This document shows positions 25,498 to 33,987 of a stretch of 64,000 nucleotides of DNA, piece after piece (within the stretch, counting starts at the first letter, position 1; every line of letters begins with the position of its first letter). Source of the DNA: Actinacidiphila yeochonensis CN732 (GTDB lineage: Bacteria; Actinomycetota; Actinomycetes; Streptomycetales; Streptomycetaceae); assembly GCF_000745345.1 (NCBI RefSeq), contig NZ_JQNR01000005.1, positions 3,844,001 through 3,908,000 on the forward strand, written 5' to 3'. The notes beneath the pieces are model-generated. The model was not told the origin of the DNA. It worked only from the letters and a program-made list of their open reading frames with translations, and ran no database searches. The position numbers were made by a program, and so were the translations under genes.

Positions 25498-26712
25498 ATG
25501 GGTAAGTGCCCGATCGTCCTCGACCGTCTGGGCAAGGACATCCACGCCGAGGCGCGCACGCTGCGTGCGCAGGGGCCGGTGACCCGCGTCGAACTGCCGG
25601 GAGGCTATCTCGGCTGGTCGGTGACCGACTACGCCGTCGCCAAGCAGATGCTTGTCGACCCGCGTTTCCCCAAGAACGCCAAGAAGTACTGGACCCCGCT
25701 GGTCAACGGCGAGGTGTCGATGGACTGGGAGATGATCACCTGGGTGATGATGGAGAACATCAACACCCGGGACGGTGAGGAGCACGACCGGCTGCGCCGG
25801 CTGATCGGGCACGCCTTCACGCCCCGCCGGGTGGAGACGTCCCGTCCGCTCATCGAGAAGATCGTCGGGTACCTGCTCGACGACCTGGAGGCCGCTGAGC
25901 CCGGTGAGCCGGTCGACCTCAAGGGCCGGTTCACCTACGCGCTTCCCGCCTGGGTGATCTGCGACATGTTCGGCGTCCCGACCGAGGCGCGCAAGCGGAT
26001 GCTGCAGGGCGCCGTGGCCAACAGCAAGACGACCATCACGCCGGAGCAGGCGGAGGCGAACCTGCTCCAGTGGCACGAGGCCATGACCGAACTCGTCGCC
26101 ACCAAGCGCGCCAACCCCGCGGACGACCTCACCAGCCACCTCATCAGGGCGCGTGAGGACGACGACGCCCTGACCGACGACGAGCTTCTTGGTACACTGC
26201 ACGTCATGCTGGGTGCAGGCTCCGAGACGCTCGGCAACGTCATGGCGCACGCCATCGTCGACCTGCTCGCCAACCCCGACCAGCTCGAACTGGTGCGCAG
26301 CGGGAAGGCCGAGTGGGAGGCGGCGTTCGCCGAGACGGCGCGCAAGGACTCCGCGGTCGCCCAACTGCCCTTCCGGTACGCGGCCGAGGACGTCGAGATC
26401 GGCGGTGTGCGGATAGAGAAGGGCGACCTCGTGATGATCGCCTTCGCGGGCATCGGGCGTGACCCGAAGGTCCACGGCGCGACCGCGGACGACTACGACA
26501 TCCTGCGCGAGGACAAGACCAACCTGTCCTTCGGGTACGGACCGCACGCCTGCCTCGGCCGTTCGCTGGCCACGCTGCAGGCGATGGTCGCCCTCCCGGC
26601 GCTCTTCGAGCGGTTCCCCGACATGAGGCTCGCCACCGCGCCCGAGGACATCCCGCCGCAGGGCACCTTCATCATGAACGGCTACGACACTCTCCCGGTC
26701 TTCCTGCACTGA
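25498..26712 (+). CDS. Cytochrome P450
   Basis: 404 residues from ATG 25498 after GGAGGAG. A longer reading from 25345 lacks a ribosome binding site and P450-like sequence. The I-helix is LHVMLGAGSETLGNV with the acid-Thr pair shown as Glu-Thr. The K-helix ExxR is ETAR, in an unusually altered neighbourhood (AAFAETARKDSAVAQ). The heme loop FGYGPHACLGRSLA has Cys352. No membrane anchor: a soluble bacterial class I enzyme that needs ferredoxin. No ferredoxin gene lies next to it. HVMLGAGSET instead of the common AGxDTT suggests a distinct subfamily. A hydroxylation or coupling on the block's product is inferred. Confidence 0.94.
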   Translation: MGKCPIVLDRLGKDIHAEARTLRAQGPVTRVELPGGYLGWSVTDYAVAKQMLVDPRFPKNAKKYWTPLVNGEVSMDWEMITWVMMENINTRDGEEHDRLRRLIGHAFTPRRVETSRPLIEKIVGYLLDDLEAAEPGEPVDLKGRFTYALPAWVICDMFGVPTEARKRMLQGAVANSKTTITPEQAEANLLQWHEAMTELVATKRANPADDLTSHLIRAREDDDALTDDELLGTLHVMLGAGSETLGNVMAHAIVDLLANPDQLELVRSGKAEWEAAFAETARKDSAVAQLPFRYAAEDVEIGGVRIEKGDLVMIAFAGIGRDPKVHGATADDYDILREDKTNLSFGYGPHACLGRSLATLQAMVALPALFERFPDMRLATAPEDIPPQGTFIMNGYDTLPVFLH

Positions 26713-26778
26713 CGTCCCGCACGGTCGGCTCACCGGCGGCGGGCGGCACCGGACCGGAAACGGAAAGGGTCAAAGGGT

Positions 26779-27495
26779 ATGGCACCGAAGGTAGTTTCGT
26801 CCGAGGAGTGGCTCGCCGCCCGCCGCCGGCTGCACAGCCAGGAGCAGGCGGAGTTCGCCGCCCGGCAGGCCGTGAACTCCGCCCGCCAGCAGCTGCCGAT
26901 GCGCGAGATCGACCAGGGCTACGTCTTCGAGGGGCCGGACGGCAAGGTCTCGCTGCTGGACCTGTTCGAGGGCAAGCGGCAGCTGATCACCTACCACTTC
27001 ATGTACGACCCCCAGTGGGACGAGGGCTGCAAGCAGTGCTCGTTCATCGCCGACAACATCGGTGACCTGTCCCACCTGAAGGCCCTGGACACCTCGCTCG
27101 TGCTGGTCTCGCGCGCTCCGTACGACAGGATCGCGCCGTTCAAGGAGCGCATGGGCTGGACGGTGCCGTGGGTCTCGTCCCACGGCACCCGGTTCAACTA
27201 CGACTTCCACGTCACGCTGGACGAGGCCGTGGCGCCCGTCGAGTACGACTACATGGACAAGGCGGCGCTGGAGCAGGACGGCCGCTGGTTCACCGAGGGC
27301 GAGGCCGGCGGCATGAGCGTCTTCTGGCGCGAGGACGACGACACCGTCTACCACACCTACTCGGCCTACGCGGAGGGGATCGACGTCCTGCACGGCACCC
27401 TGCTGTACGCCGACATGACGCCGCTCGGCCGCCGCGACGACCTCGGCCGCTCGTGGCTGCGCCACCACGACCGCTACGCCCCCGCCGAGGTCTGA
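26779..27495 (+). CDS. DUF899 thioredoxin-like protein
   Basis: 238 residues, the standard DUF899 length. VVSSEEWLAARRRLHSQEQA is the usual N-terminus; LITYHFMYDPQWDEGCKQCSF carries a CxxC pair (Cys-Lys-Gln-Cys), and DFHVTLDEAVAPVEYDY follows. The fold is thioredoxin-like, and the family is widespread with unknown chemistry, sometimes called putative dithiol-disulfide oxidoreductases. It lies 66 bases behind the P450 gene on the same strand. A role in redox supply is only a guess. Confidence 0.9.
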   Translation: MAPKVVSSEEWLAARRRLHSQEQAEFAARQAVNSARQQLPMREIDQGYVFEGPDGKVSLLDLFEGKRQLITYHFMYDPQWDEGCKQCSFIADNIGDLSHLKALDTSLVLVSRAPYDRIAPFKERMGWTVPWVSSHGTRFNYDFHVTLDEAVAPVEYDYMDKAALEQDGRWFTEGEAGGMSVFWREDDDTVYHTYSAYAEGIDVLHGTLLYADMTPLGRRDDLGRSWLRHHDRYAPAEV

Positions 27496-27524
27496 CCGCC
27501 AGACGCACCACACCAGCACGAAGA

Positions 27525-27557
27525 GCGTCCCGCCCGTCGAGCCGACGGGCGGGACGC
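27525..27557. terminator. Bidirectional terminator
   Basis: A perfect 14-bp inverted repeat, GCGTCCCGCCCGTC (27525-27538) and its complement (27544-27557), with loop GAGCC, between the convergent DUF899 and epimerase genes. Confidence 0.88.
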
Positions 27558-27593
27558 TTCGCGCTTCGCGCCAGGGCGAGGAGCAGCGGCCGA

Positions 27594-28460
27594 TCAGCGG
27601 CCGAGCAGCGGCAGCGCCGCGGCGCACTCCTCGCGCAGGTACCCGATGGCGTCCAGGTACCGGGGGCGCCACCCCATCTCGCGGCGCGTCTTCTCCGAGC
27701 TCACGTCGTGGTCCATCACGTACAGCTCGACGATGTCCGCGATCTCCGCGGGCGGGTTGTCGATCGACTGCCAGCACACCGACGTGCCGGCGCCGGTGAC
27801 GGCGGCGAGCTCGTCGACGGCGATGGTCTCCGTGACGCCGTTCCACGCGGTACCCGGCGCGGCCTTCCGCGCCACCAGCGGGTAGAGCTCGGCGAGGTCG
27901 GCCACGTGCACCGCGGGCCAGCGCACGCCGCGCCGTTCGAAGTACAGTCCGGCGCCCAGCTTGGCGGCCACCGGCAGCAACTGGTCCGGCACGACGCCGC
28001 CGTTGTCACCGTAGATCAGGCCGGGCCGGATCAGTATCCCGCCGCCCGCGCGCACCACCTGCTCGACCGGCGCGCGCCAGGCCACGCAGCTCGGCGGCTT
28101 CGGAACGGTGTCCTCGAAGGTGTCGCCGGGGCCGAGCACGTCGGCGCCGGAGGTGTGGATGAGCCGGGTGCCGGAGGCGAGGATCGCCTCGACGCCCTCG
28201 CGCTCCACCTCGCCCTCGATCCGGCCGGCGTGCACGACCAGGTCGAAGCCCTCCGCGGCGGCGCGCAGCGAGGCCGGGTCCGCCAGATCGCCGGGTACCG
28301 CCTGGTAGCGGGGGTCGACCGGCCGCCCGCCGGGGCGTTGCAGGCCGGTGACGCGGTACCCGGCCTCGGCGAAGCTGCGGGCGACGTAGCGGCCGAGGTA
28401 TCCGGCGGAGCCGATGACGAGGACGCTCTCGGCGCCGTTCGGTGCTGGGGTGTCAGACAT
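27594..28460 (-). CDS. NAD-dependent epimerase/dehydratase-like (extended SDR)
   Basis: 288 residues from ATG 28460 with GGAG nine bases before. VLVIGSAGYLGRYVARSF gives the nucleotide motif of extended SDRs, and LIHTSGADVLGPG corresponds to the Ser region. The usual YxxxK is not obvious (RPGLIYGDNGG is close to its place), so the catalytic Tyr-Lys may be missing. PAVHVADLAELYPLV is the conserved C-terminal contact. It could be a reductase, a sugar epimerase or an NmrA-like sensor. It closes the tailoring block and faces the P450/DUF899 transcript. Confidence 0.8.
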   Translation of the reverse strand: MSDTPAPNGAESVLVIGSAGYLGRYVARSFAEAGYRVTGLQRPGGRPVDPRYQAVPGDLADPASLRAAAEGFDLVVHAGRIEGEVEREGVEAILASGTRLIHTSGADVLGPGDTFEDTVPKPPSCVAWRAPVEQVVRAGGGILIRPGLIYGDNGGVVPDQLLPVAAKLGAGLYFERRGVRWPAVHVADLAELYPLVARKAAPGTAWNGVTETIAVDELAAVTGAGTSVCWQSIDNPPAEIADIVELYVMDHDVSSEKTRREMGWRPRYLDAIGYLREECAAALPLLGR

Positions 28461-29293
28461 CTGGGGCAACTCCGTTCTGGGTGGCGTTCTCTGCGATGGG
28501 GGAGGCGACCGGGGCCGGGGCCGGCCCGACCGGGCCGAGGTCTCCGCGGGGACGGCGTGCCGCGCGCCGGGGCGCGCCCGTGCCGGTCCCGGCGGGCCGG
28601 GCGCCGGCGCGCCGGTGACGGGATCCGGACGCGCCCCGCGGCGGACCAGTACCGTGACCGGGGCACACCGTGCCCGGAGAGGCACCAGCCGCCGTGTGGA
28701 GCACGGACGATCCGGGAGGACACCGTGGTCGGTCATGGCTCACCACCGAGGTCGTGAGGAACGGTCGCGTGGAGCCGGACCCAGTGATGATGACACCGAA
28801 TGCCCCCCAAGTGACCTTCGAGGGTGCGCCGCGTCCCGCCTCGCCGCCACCGCCGCGCCGCACACGGCCGGCACCCGGGCCGTTCCGCATGCGACGGGCG
28901 CCTCTCACGGCAGGGTTGGGCACCGCTCGGGCCCACTGACAGTCAAGGCTGTTTGGCGTCGGCCGGTTGGCCGTGGGGTGAGCGGGAACGAGAGGCCGTG
29001 GCAGGGTGCCGAAGCGCCGCCCCGAACGCCGAGTGCCGGACGGCGAGCGGACGATGACCGGACGCCGCCCGAACGGCGGCTGCCCGAGGCGGTGTTGGAG
29101 CCCGTCGGGGAGTTCACGGCGCGAACGTGGGGCAGTCGGGGATGCGGGTACGCGGGCGGCGACTCGGCCGCTTACCGGCGCTCGCCCGCGGCCTCACGCG
29201 CCCGCGGCCTCACGCGCCCGCGGCCTCACGCGGGCGCGGCACCGCGCGTCGCGAACACGCGGGCGCGGTGCGGCGGCCAGGAGCAGCGGCGGG
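28461..29293. other. Long gene-poor gap
   Basis: 833 bases between the epimerase-like gene and plsC. Open frames exist on both strands, but none has a matching start, codon bias and family. The GTGATGATGACACCGAATG segment near 28785 is comparatively AT-rich. The right end holds a 16-bp tandem repeat. It may mark the boundary between the accessory block and the conserved chromosome. Confidence 0.5.
29181..29228. repeat. 16-bp tandem repeat, three copies
   Basis: Three units of CGCGCCCGCGGCCTCA (29181-29196 with one mismatch in its second base, 29197-29212, 29213-29228). A partial fourth follows. Noncoding, just downstream of the plsC stop. Confidence 0.85.
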
Positions 29294-29962
29294 TCAGGCG
29301 GCCTTGGCCTTGGTGGCGTACACGTCGACGTACTCCTGGCCGCCCAGGTGCATCACGTGGGACATCACCTCGTCGGTGACCGCCCGCAGCACGTACCGGT
29401 CGCGGTCCATGCCCTCGTAGCGGGAGAAGTCCAGCGCCGGGCCGAACCGCAGGGAGACCGGAGCGATACGCGGCATGCCCCGCCCGCCCGGCTGCACCTT
29501 GTCGGTGCCGATCACCGCGAACGGCACCACCGGAGCGCCCGTCATCATCGCCAGCCGGGCGATGCCGGTCCGGCCGCGGTAGAGCCGGCCGTCGGGGGAG
29601 CGGGTGCCCTCCGGGTAGATCCCGAAGATCTTCCCCTCCTCAAGGACCCGGCTGCCCGTCATCAGCGCCGCCACGCCGCCGCGGCCGCCGTCCCGGTCCA
29701 CCGGGATCATGCCGCAGGTGGTGAAGAACCACGCCATCAGCCGCCCCTTGAAGCCGCGGCCGGTGACGTACTCGTCCTTGCCGATGAAGTACACCTGGCG
29801 CTTCACCACGAGCGACAGGAACAGCGAGTCGACGAAGGTGACGTGGTTGCCGGCCACGATCACCGGACCGTCCGCCGGGATGTGCTCCAGCCCCTCCACC
29901 ACGGGGCGGTACAGCACGCGCATCAGGACCAGGAGGACCGCCTTGAGCACACTGCGGGACAT
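29294..29962 (-). CDS. 1-acyl-sn-glycerol-3-phosphate acyltransferase (PlsC family)
   Basis: 222 residues from ATG 29962 (MSRSVLKAV). A GTG at 29998 would add 12 residues but has no ribosome binding site, and a GGAGGA lies between the two. Motif I is GNHVTFVD with the catalytic His and Asp. Motif III is IYPEGTRSPDG, and APVVPFAVIG is motif IV. A hydrophobic N-terminal segment (LKAVLLVLMRVLY) holds it at the membrane. It acylates lysophosphatidic acid in phospholipid synthesis. The next gene rightwards is divergent. Confidence 0.9.
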   Translation of the reverse strand: MSRSVLKAVLLVLMRVLYRPVVEGLEHIPADGPVIVAGNHVTFVDSLFLSLVVKRQVYFIGKDEYVTGRGFKGRLMAWFFTTCGMIPVDRDGGRGGVAALMTGSRVLEEGKIFGIYPEGTRSPDGRLYRGRTGIARLAMMTGAPVVPFAVIGTDKVQPGGRGMPRIAPVSLRFGPALDFSRYEGMDRDRYVLRAVTDEVMSHVMHLGGQEYVDVYATKAKAA

Positions 29963-30603
29963 CCGGGACAACAGATCCTCCGGGCTTCGGCGTAGCACTA
30001 CTACGGACGGACAACGGGCGGACTACGGGCGGTGCGGGCAGTACAGGCGGTCGTGACGGTTCCGACGGTTCAGCCGGCGGGGGCGGACAGCGGCGGCAGC
30101 GCCGGCGTACTCCACGCGGGGTACCCGCCGTACCCGACCCTACCGGCCCGTACCGCAGGACCATACTTCCGCCCCGGGCCCGCCCGCACGCCCTGCTCAC
30201 CCGCCGGACGCGCTCCCCGCGCGCCGGGCGGCTCCGGGTGCGCCCGAGGCGGATTCGGCGCCCGTTTCAGCCGGTTATCGACCGTAACGCGGAGGCGAGT
30301 CGGCAATCTCACAGCCTCCGGCGGCAGGTGCTTTCCCGACGGGCCGCGGCGAACCCCAATTCGATGGTTCGACGCAGGCCCGGGCGGGGTAGGGCAGGGT
30401 CAACAGCCGGCGGTGACGGGCACTGCCGCCACGCCCGCCCGTGCTGCCGGGGGCACCGCAATCGCGGTGCCCGACCGGAGGGACTGTGCGATCATCGGCG
30501 CCTGCGGGGGCGGCGTACATCCGCACGAACTCCGCTCAGGCACACGTTCCGGGCCAGCCAACCCTCAACGGCCCGGACGGAATTCGAAGGGGAGCCTGCG
30601 CGC
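29963..30603. other. Divergent gap upstream of plsC and a GNAT gene
   Basis: About 640 bases. The first 60 contain degenerate TACGGGCGG/TACGGACGG repeats. No credible gene is seen. GGGGAG at the right end is the ribosome binding site of the GNAT gene. Confidence 0.5.
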
Positions 30604-31116
30604 ATGGGCATGAGCGTGACCATCACAGCGGCCGAGCACGGCGACGCCGAGAAGATCCTCAAACTCCAGTACCTGTGCTACCAGGGCGAGGCCGAGCTCT
30701 ACGGCGACTACACGATCCAGCCGCTCACCCAGACCCTCGACGAACTGCGGGCCGAACTGGCCGGGGCCACCGTCCTGGTGGGGCGGCTCGGCGCCGAGGT
30801 CGTCGGCTCGGTGCGCGGCGCCGTGGACGACAGCGGAACCGCCCGGATCGACAAGCTGATCGTCCACCCCCGGCTCCAACGGCACGGCCTGGGCTGCCGG
30901 TTGCAGGCCGAGCTGGAGATGCGGCTGGCCGCGCAGGCCGAGGCCAAGCGGTACCGCGTCTTCACCGGCCACCGCAGCCAGGTGAACCTGCGGATGTACC
31001 GCAAGCTGGGCTACGAGCAGGTCGGCGCCGCCGAACCGGTCACCCGCCGGCTGAGCCTGGTGCACATGGAGAAGTCCGTGCAGGAGCCCCGGGTGAGCTT
31101 CGCGGCGACCGCCTGA
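30604..31116 (+). CDS. GNAT-family N-acetyltransferase
   Basis: 170 residues from ATG 30604, seven bases after GGGGAG. VTITAAEHGDAEKILKLQ begins the fold. Strand beta-4 with RIDKLIVHPRLQRHGLGCRL contains the acetyl-CoA pyrophosphate loop (R-H-G-L-G), and HRSQVNLRMYRKLGYEQVG is motif B with the usual Tyr. A single-domain GNAT; substrate (amine, peptide N-terminus or antibiotic) is unknown. Stands alone, with a strong terminator after it. Confidence 0.9.
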   Translation: MGMSVTITAAEHGDAEKILKLQYLCYQGEAELYGDYTIQPLTQTLDELRAELAGATVLVGRLGAEVVGSVRGAVDDSGTARIDKLIVHPRLQRHGLGCRLQAELEMRLAAQAEAKRYRVFTGHRSQVNLRMYRKLGYEQVGAAEPVTRRLSLVHMEKSVQEPRVSFAATA

Positions 31117-31221
31117 CCGCGCCGCGCCGCCCCTGGCGCGCCGGTCCGCCGATGTGCGGTGCGGACGGCGCGGCCGCGGGGCGGCGCGGGTCGGGGGTGC
31201 GGCGGCCCGGTCGCGGACGGC

Positions 31222-31260
31222 GGGTGCCCTGCCGGAGCGGAAGGCTCCGGCAGGGCACCC
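31222..31260. terminator. Bidirectional terminator, 17-bp stem
   Basis: A perfect 17-bp stem, GGGTGCCCTGCCGGAGC (31222-31238) with its complement (31244-31260) and a 5-base loop, between the convergent GNAT and secreted-protein genes. Confidence 0.9.
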
Positions 31261-31306
31261 GGGCGTACGGGGCGGCGCCGGGCGGGGGCCCGCCCGACCG
31301 CGCGGG

Positions 31307-32428
31307 TCAGACCGCCGAGGTGTACGCGGCGAAGAACTGCTCCTTGGGCGCGGGGGCGCCGCCGGGCAGGTAGCACGTGACGTCCAGCAGCGCGGTGCTG
31401 CCGGAGCGCGTCCACGGCGCGGCGAAACCGCAGTAGCCGGTGTCGTTGCCGTAGGCGGTGGCCTGCGCGTGGTCCGAGGGGGTGGCGACGTTGGGCAGCG
31501 TCAGGACCCATCCGGTACCCGACGTGGCCAGGCCGTTGCCCGCGCCGCTGGAGTTGTAGGTGGTGCCCGCCGGCACGGCGCCGTCGTACCAGAGGTAGGC
31601 GAACGACTTCGGCGGGAACGCCGGGCCGTGCACCGCCCGCTGGACGGCGTAGCTCAGGGTCCACCGGGTGTCGTACGGCTTGCCGTTGGCGTCGGTGCAC
31701 GCCACGGTCACGGTCTGGCCCGTCGCCGCCGGCGTCCAGGCGACCGGCTTGCAGTGCGCGTCCTGCTGCGGATCGACCGCGGTGACCTGGAGGTTCCCCA
31801 CGGCTGAGGCCGCGCCCAGCCCCGGCAGCCAGACCTTCCACTGGCCGGTGCCGCCCTTGGAGACGGAGTTGCCGCCGCCGGCGGAGTTGTACGAGGCGAG
31901 CAGGCTGCCGGAGGTGTCGGAGTAGACGTAGCCGTAGCCCGTAGCGCCCGCAGGGAGGGTGCCGCTGCTGGTGGTGTAGAGGACGGTGAACTCGGAGTTG
32001 TCCGGGGTGCCGGTCGGTGAGAAGCAGCTGACGCCGACGTCCTCGTTCGCGCCGTTGGGCGACCAGCCGGAGATCTGGCACGAGTCGCCGGTCGCGGTGA
32101 CCGCGGTGCTGTGGGCGATGCCGTTCTTCCCGGCGATCTGCGGGAAGTGGACGGTGTAGGTGCCCAGTCCGGTCTGGTCCACGGTGACCAGGTTGCTCCC
32201 CGGCGAGGGCCAGCTGCCCCACTGGCGGCTCGGGTCCGGCGCGTAGCCGGGCGGCGGCGTCGGGTTGTCGAGGTAGGCGAACCCCCACTGGTCCGGCACC
32301 GCGGCGGCGGCGCGGCCCGCGGCCGGCAGCAGCACGGCCCCGAGGACGGCCAGTACCGATAACGCCAGCAGAGCCGCCCGGGACACCGGTCCGGCGGATC
32401 TGGAGAGGAACGGGAGACACGCGCGCAT
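31307..32428 (-). CDS. Secreted protein with three tandem repeats
   Basis: 373 residues. Residues 1-43 form a Sec signal peptide (LLALSVLAVLGAVLLPAAG, cleavage near AAAA). The mature part is three ~105-residue repeats. Each starts with an aromatic strand (WGFAYLDNP, YGYVYSDTS, FAYLWYDGA), has an inner Gly/Thr-rich turn before V-x-LP (HFPQIAG, WLPGLGA, TLPNVAT), then a Cys pair around a Trp (CQISGW..VSC, CKPVAW..VAC, CGFAAPW..VTC). The even spacing suggests one disulfide per repeat in an Ig-like beta fold. I do not recognise a named family. A surface, spore-coat or matrix role is possible. Confidence 0.85.
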   Translation of the reverse strand: MRACLPFLSRSAGPVSRAALLALSVLAVLGAVLLPAAGRAAAAVPDQWGFAYLDNPTPPPGYAPDPSRQWGSWPSPGSNLVTVDQTGLGTYTVHFPQIAGKNGIAHSTAVTATGDSCQISGWSPNGANEDVGVSCFSPTGTPDNSEFTVLYTTSSGTLPAGATGYGYVYSDTSGSLLASYNSAGGGNSVSKGGTGQWKVWLPGLGAASAVGNLQVTAVDPQQDAHCKPVAWTPAATGQTVTVACTDANGKPYDTRWTLSYAVQRAVHGPAFPPKSFAYLWYDGAVPAGTTYNSSGAGNGLATSGTGWVLTLPNVATPSDHAQATAYGNDTGYCGFAAPWTRSGSTALLDVTCYLPGGAPAPKEQFFAAYTSAV

Positions 32429-32795
32429 GAGCTACCCCCAAGGGTCTCGGCCGAAGCGGGTGGTGCTTTGCGGGTGCTGCGAGTACCGCGGGTGCGGTGA
32501 GGAACCCGGCTCGGAACGCGTCGAGCGGACGGCTGCGGCGCGCCGCCGCCATCGGCCGCGCGCCGGCGTTCCGGCGGTAGGCACAGGATAGGAACGCGCC
32601 GATGCCCCGGCCAGAGCGCGGACACGGCCGCGGGGGCGGCTTTCCGGCCGTTCTTCCAGCGGCCTTTTCCGGCCGTTCAGCGGGAATTTCCCAGCCGTTC
32701 GGCGTGTGCGCGCGCGCGCCGGTGCGCGTGTACGCCGGCACGCGTGCGCGGCGGTGCGCCGGTACGGCCTGCGCGGCGGAGCGGACCGGGGCCGG
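32429..32795. other. Noncoding gap
   Basis: 367 bases upstream of the secreted-protein gene and downstream of a membrane-protein gene. It includes an alternating CG/TG purine-pyrimidine stretch at 32705-32735 (Z-DNA-prone). No gene seen. Confidence 0.5.
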
Positions 32796-33332
32796 TTACC
32801 GGCCGGCGGGACCCTTCTCGGCGGGGGCGGGCGACGCGGCGGTGTTCGCGGCCTGGTACTCGGCGGCGGCCCGGGCCGAGCGGCGCAGCCACAGCAGGCC
32901 CACCACCGGCAGGATGACCGGCAGGAAGACGTATCCGGCGCCGAAGTCCGACCAGACGGTCTGGTCCGGGAAGGCGGAGGAGTCGGCGATGGTGAGGATG
33001 CCGACGGTGATGACGCCCAGCAGCTCGGCCGAGCAGGACACCAGCGCCACCCGGCGGGCCGTGTCGCCGCCGCGCCACAGCGAGAAGGTGATCACGGCGT
33101 AGACCACGCCGGCCACCCCGGACAGCAGGTAGGCGAGCGGCGCCTCGTGGTACTTCGTGCTGAGCTGCACGATCGACCGGGAGAGCGCGGCGACGGTGAA
33201 GACGCCGTACAGCCACAGCAGCAGCCGGCCGGGGCCGGTGCCCAGCCGGGCCGGGGCCGCCGTGTCACCGGCGGGGGAGGGCGCGGCTCCGGTCGCGGCC
33301 TGGTCGTACGTGCTGCCGGTGGTCGGGCTCAC
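32796..33332 (-). CDS. Four-helix integral membrane protein
   Basis: 178 residues from GTG 33332. An N-terminal Ala/Pro/Thr-rich cytosolic tail (1-34) and four membrane spans: LLLWLYGVFTVAALS, LAYLLSGVAGVVYAVITFSL, VALVSCSAELLGVITVGIL and YVFLPVILPVVGLLWL. A short Ala-rich tail ends it. Not a family I can name; no catalytic residues are evident. A smaller four-helix protein gene lies 129 bases upstream on the same strand, and the two may work together. Confidence 0.8.
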   Translation of the reverse strand: MSPTTGSTYDQAATGAAPSPAGDTAAPARLGTGPGRLLLWLYGVFTVAALSRSIVQLSTKYHEAPLAYLLSGVAGVVYAVITFSLWRGGDTARRVALVSCSAELLGVITVGILTIADSSAFPDQTVWSDFGAGYVFLPVILPVVGLLWLRRSARAAAEYQAANTAASPAPAEKGPAGR

Positions 33333-33461
33333 CTGGGGGTCCGTGCCTTTCGCTGGGGTGGTGGTGGGGGCACCCGGGGCGTCGTCCGCCTCGGGGGCGC
33401 GGGGGTGCGGCGGCGCCGGGGAGACACCGGGCGCGGCCCGCCGTCCGGGCCGGCGGGACGG

Positions 33462-33830
33462 TCAGCCATGGCCGGCACCCCAGATCTCGTTCAGCCGCAG
33501 CTCCAGCACGGCCAGGATCACCCCGCCCGCGGCCACGATCGTCGAGCCCCAGCGGGTCCGCTCGGCCAGCGACATCATCGCCGCGGCCGGCACCGCGCAC
33601 ACCGCGCCCAGCAGGTAGGCGAGGAAGACCGCCATGCCCTGCGCGGGCCGGTCGCCGTGGCCCAACTGGGCCAGCGCCACGACGAGTTGGACCAGCACCG
33701 CCAGCTCCACCACGGCCATCCCGGCGAAGTGCCAGTCCTTGGTCGGCGAGTCCCGGTACGCCGCCCAGCCGCACCACGCCGCGAGCAGCAGCGCCAGCAC
33801 GGTGACGGTCAGGATGAGCCAGTCCAGCAT
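33462..33830 (-). CDS. Small four-helix membrane protein
   Basis: 122 residues, ATG 33830. The spans are LILTVTVLALLLAAWCGWAA, MAVVELAVLVQLVVALAQL, MAVFLAYLLGAVCAVPAAAMM and STIVAAGGVILAVLEL. A charged NEIWGAGHG ends it. The similar topology to the downstream protein suggests a related membrane pair. No function is known to me. Confidence 0.8.
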   Translation of the reverse strand: MLDWLILTVTVLALLLAAWCGWAAYRDSPTKDWHFAGMAVVELAVLVQLVVALAQLGHGDRPAQGMAVFLAYLLGAVCAVPAAAMMSLAERTRWGSTIVAAGGVILAVLELRLNEIWGAGHG

Positions 33831-33987
33831 GCGACGACCTTATTACGCGCACACCGCTGCCCGTGCCCCGGCCCTGCCCCGCCGGGAGAGCCCCCGCCGG
33901 GCGGCACGCCGCGGCCGGGCCGAGCCGCGCACCGCCCCAGCCCGCGCGGGCCGACCCCGGAGCGGCCGCCCAGGGCCGCGCACCGCC

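Noticed and set aside
29181..29228. CRISPR array (three short repeats)
   Set aside because: The 16-base units touch each other without spacers, and no cas gene is near.
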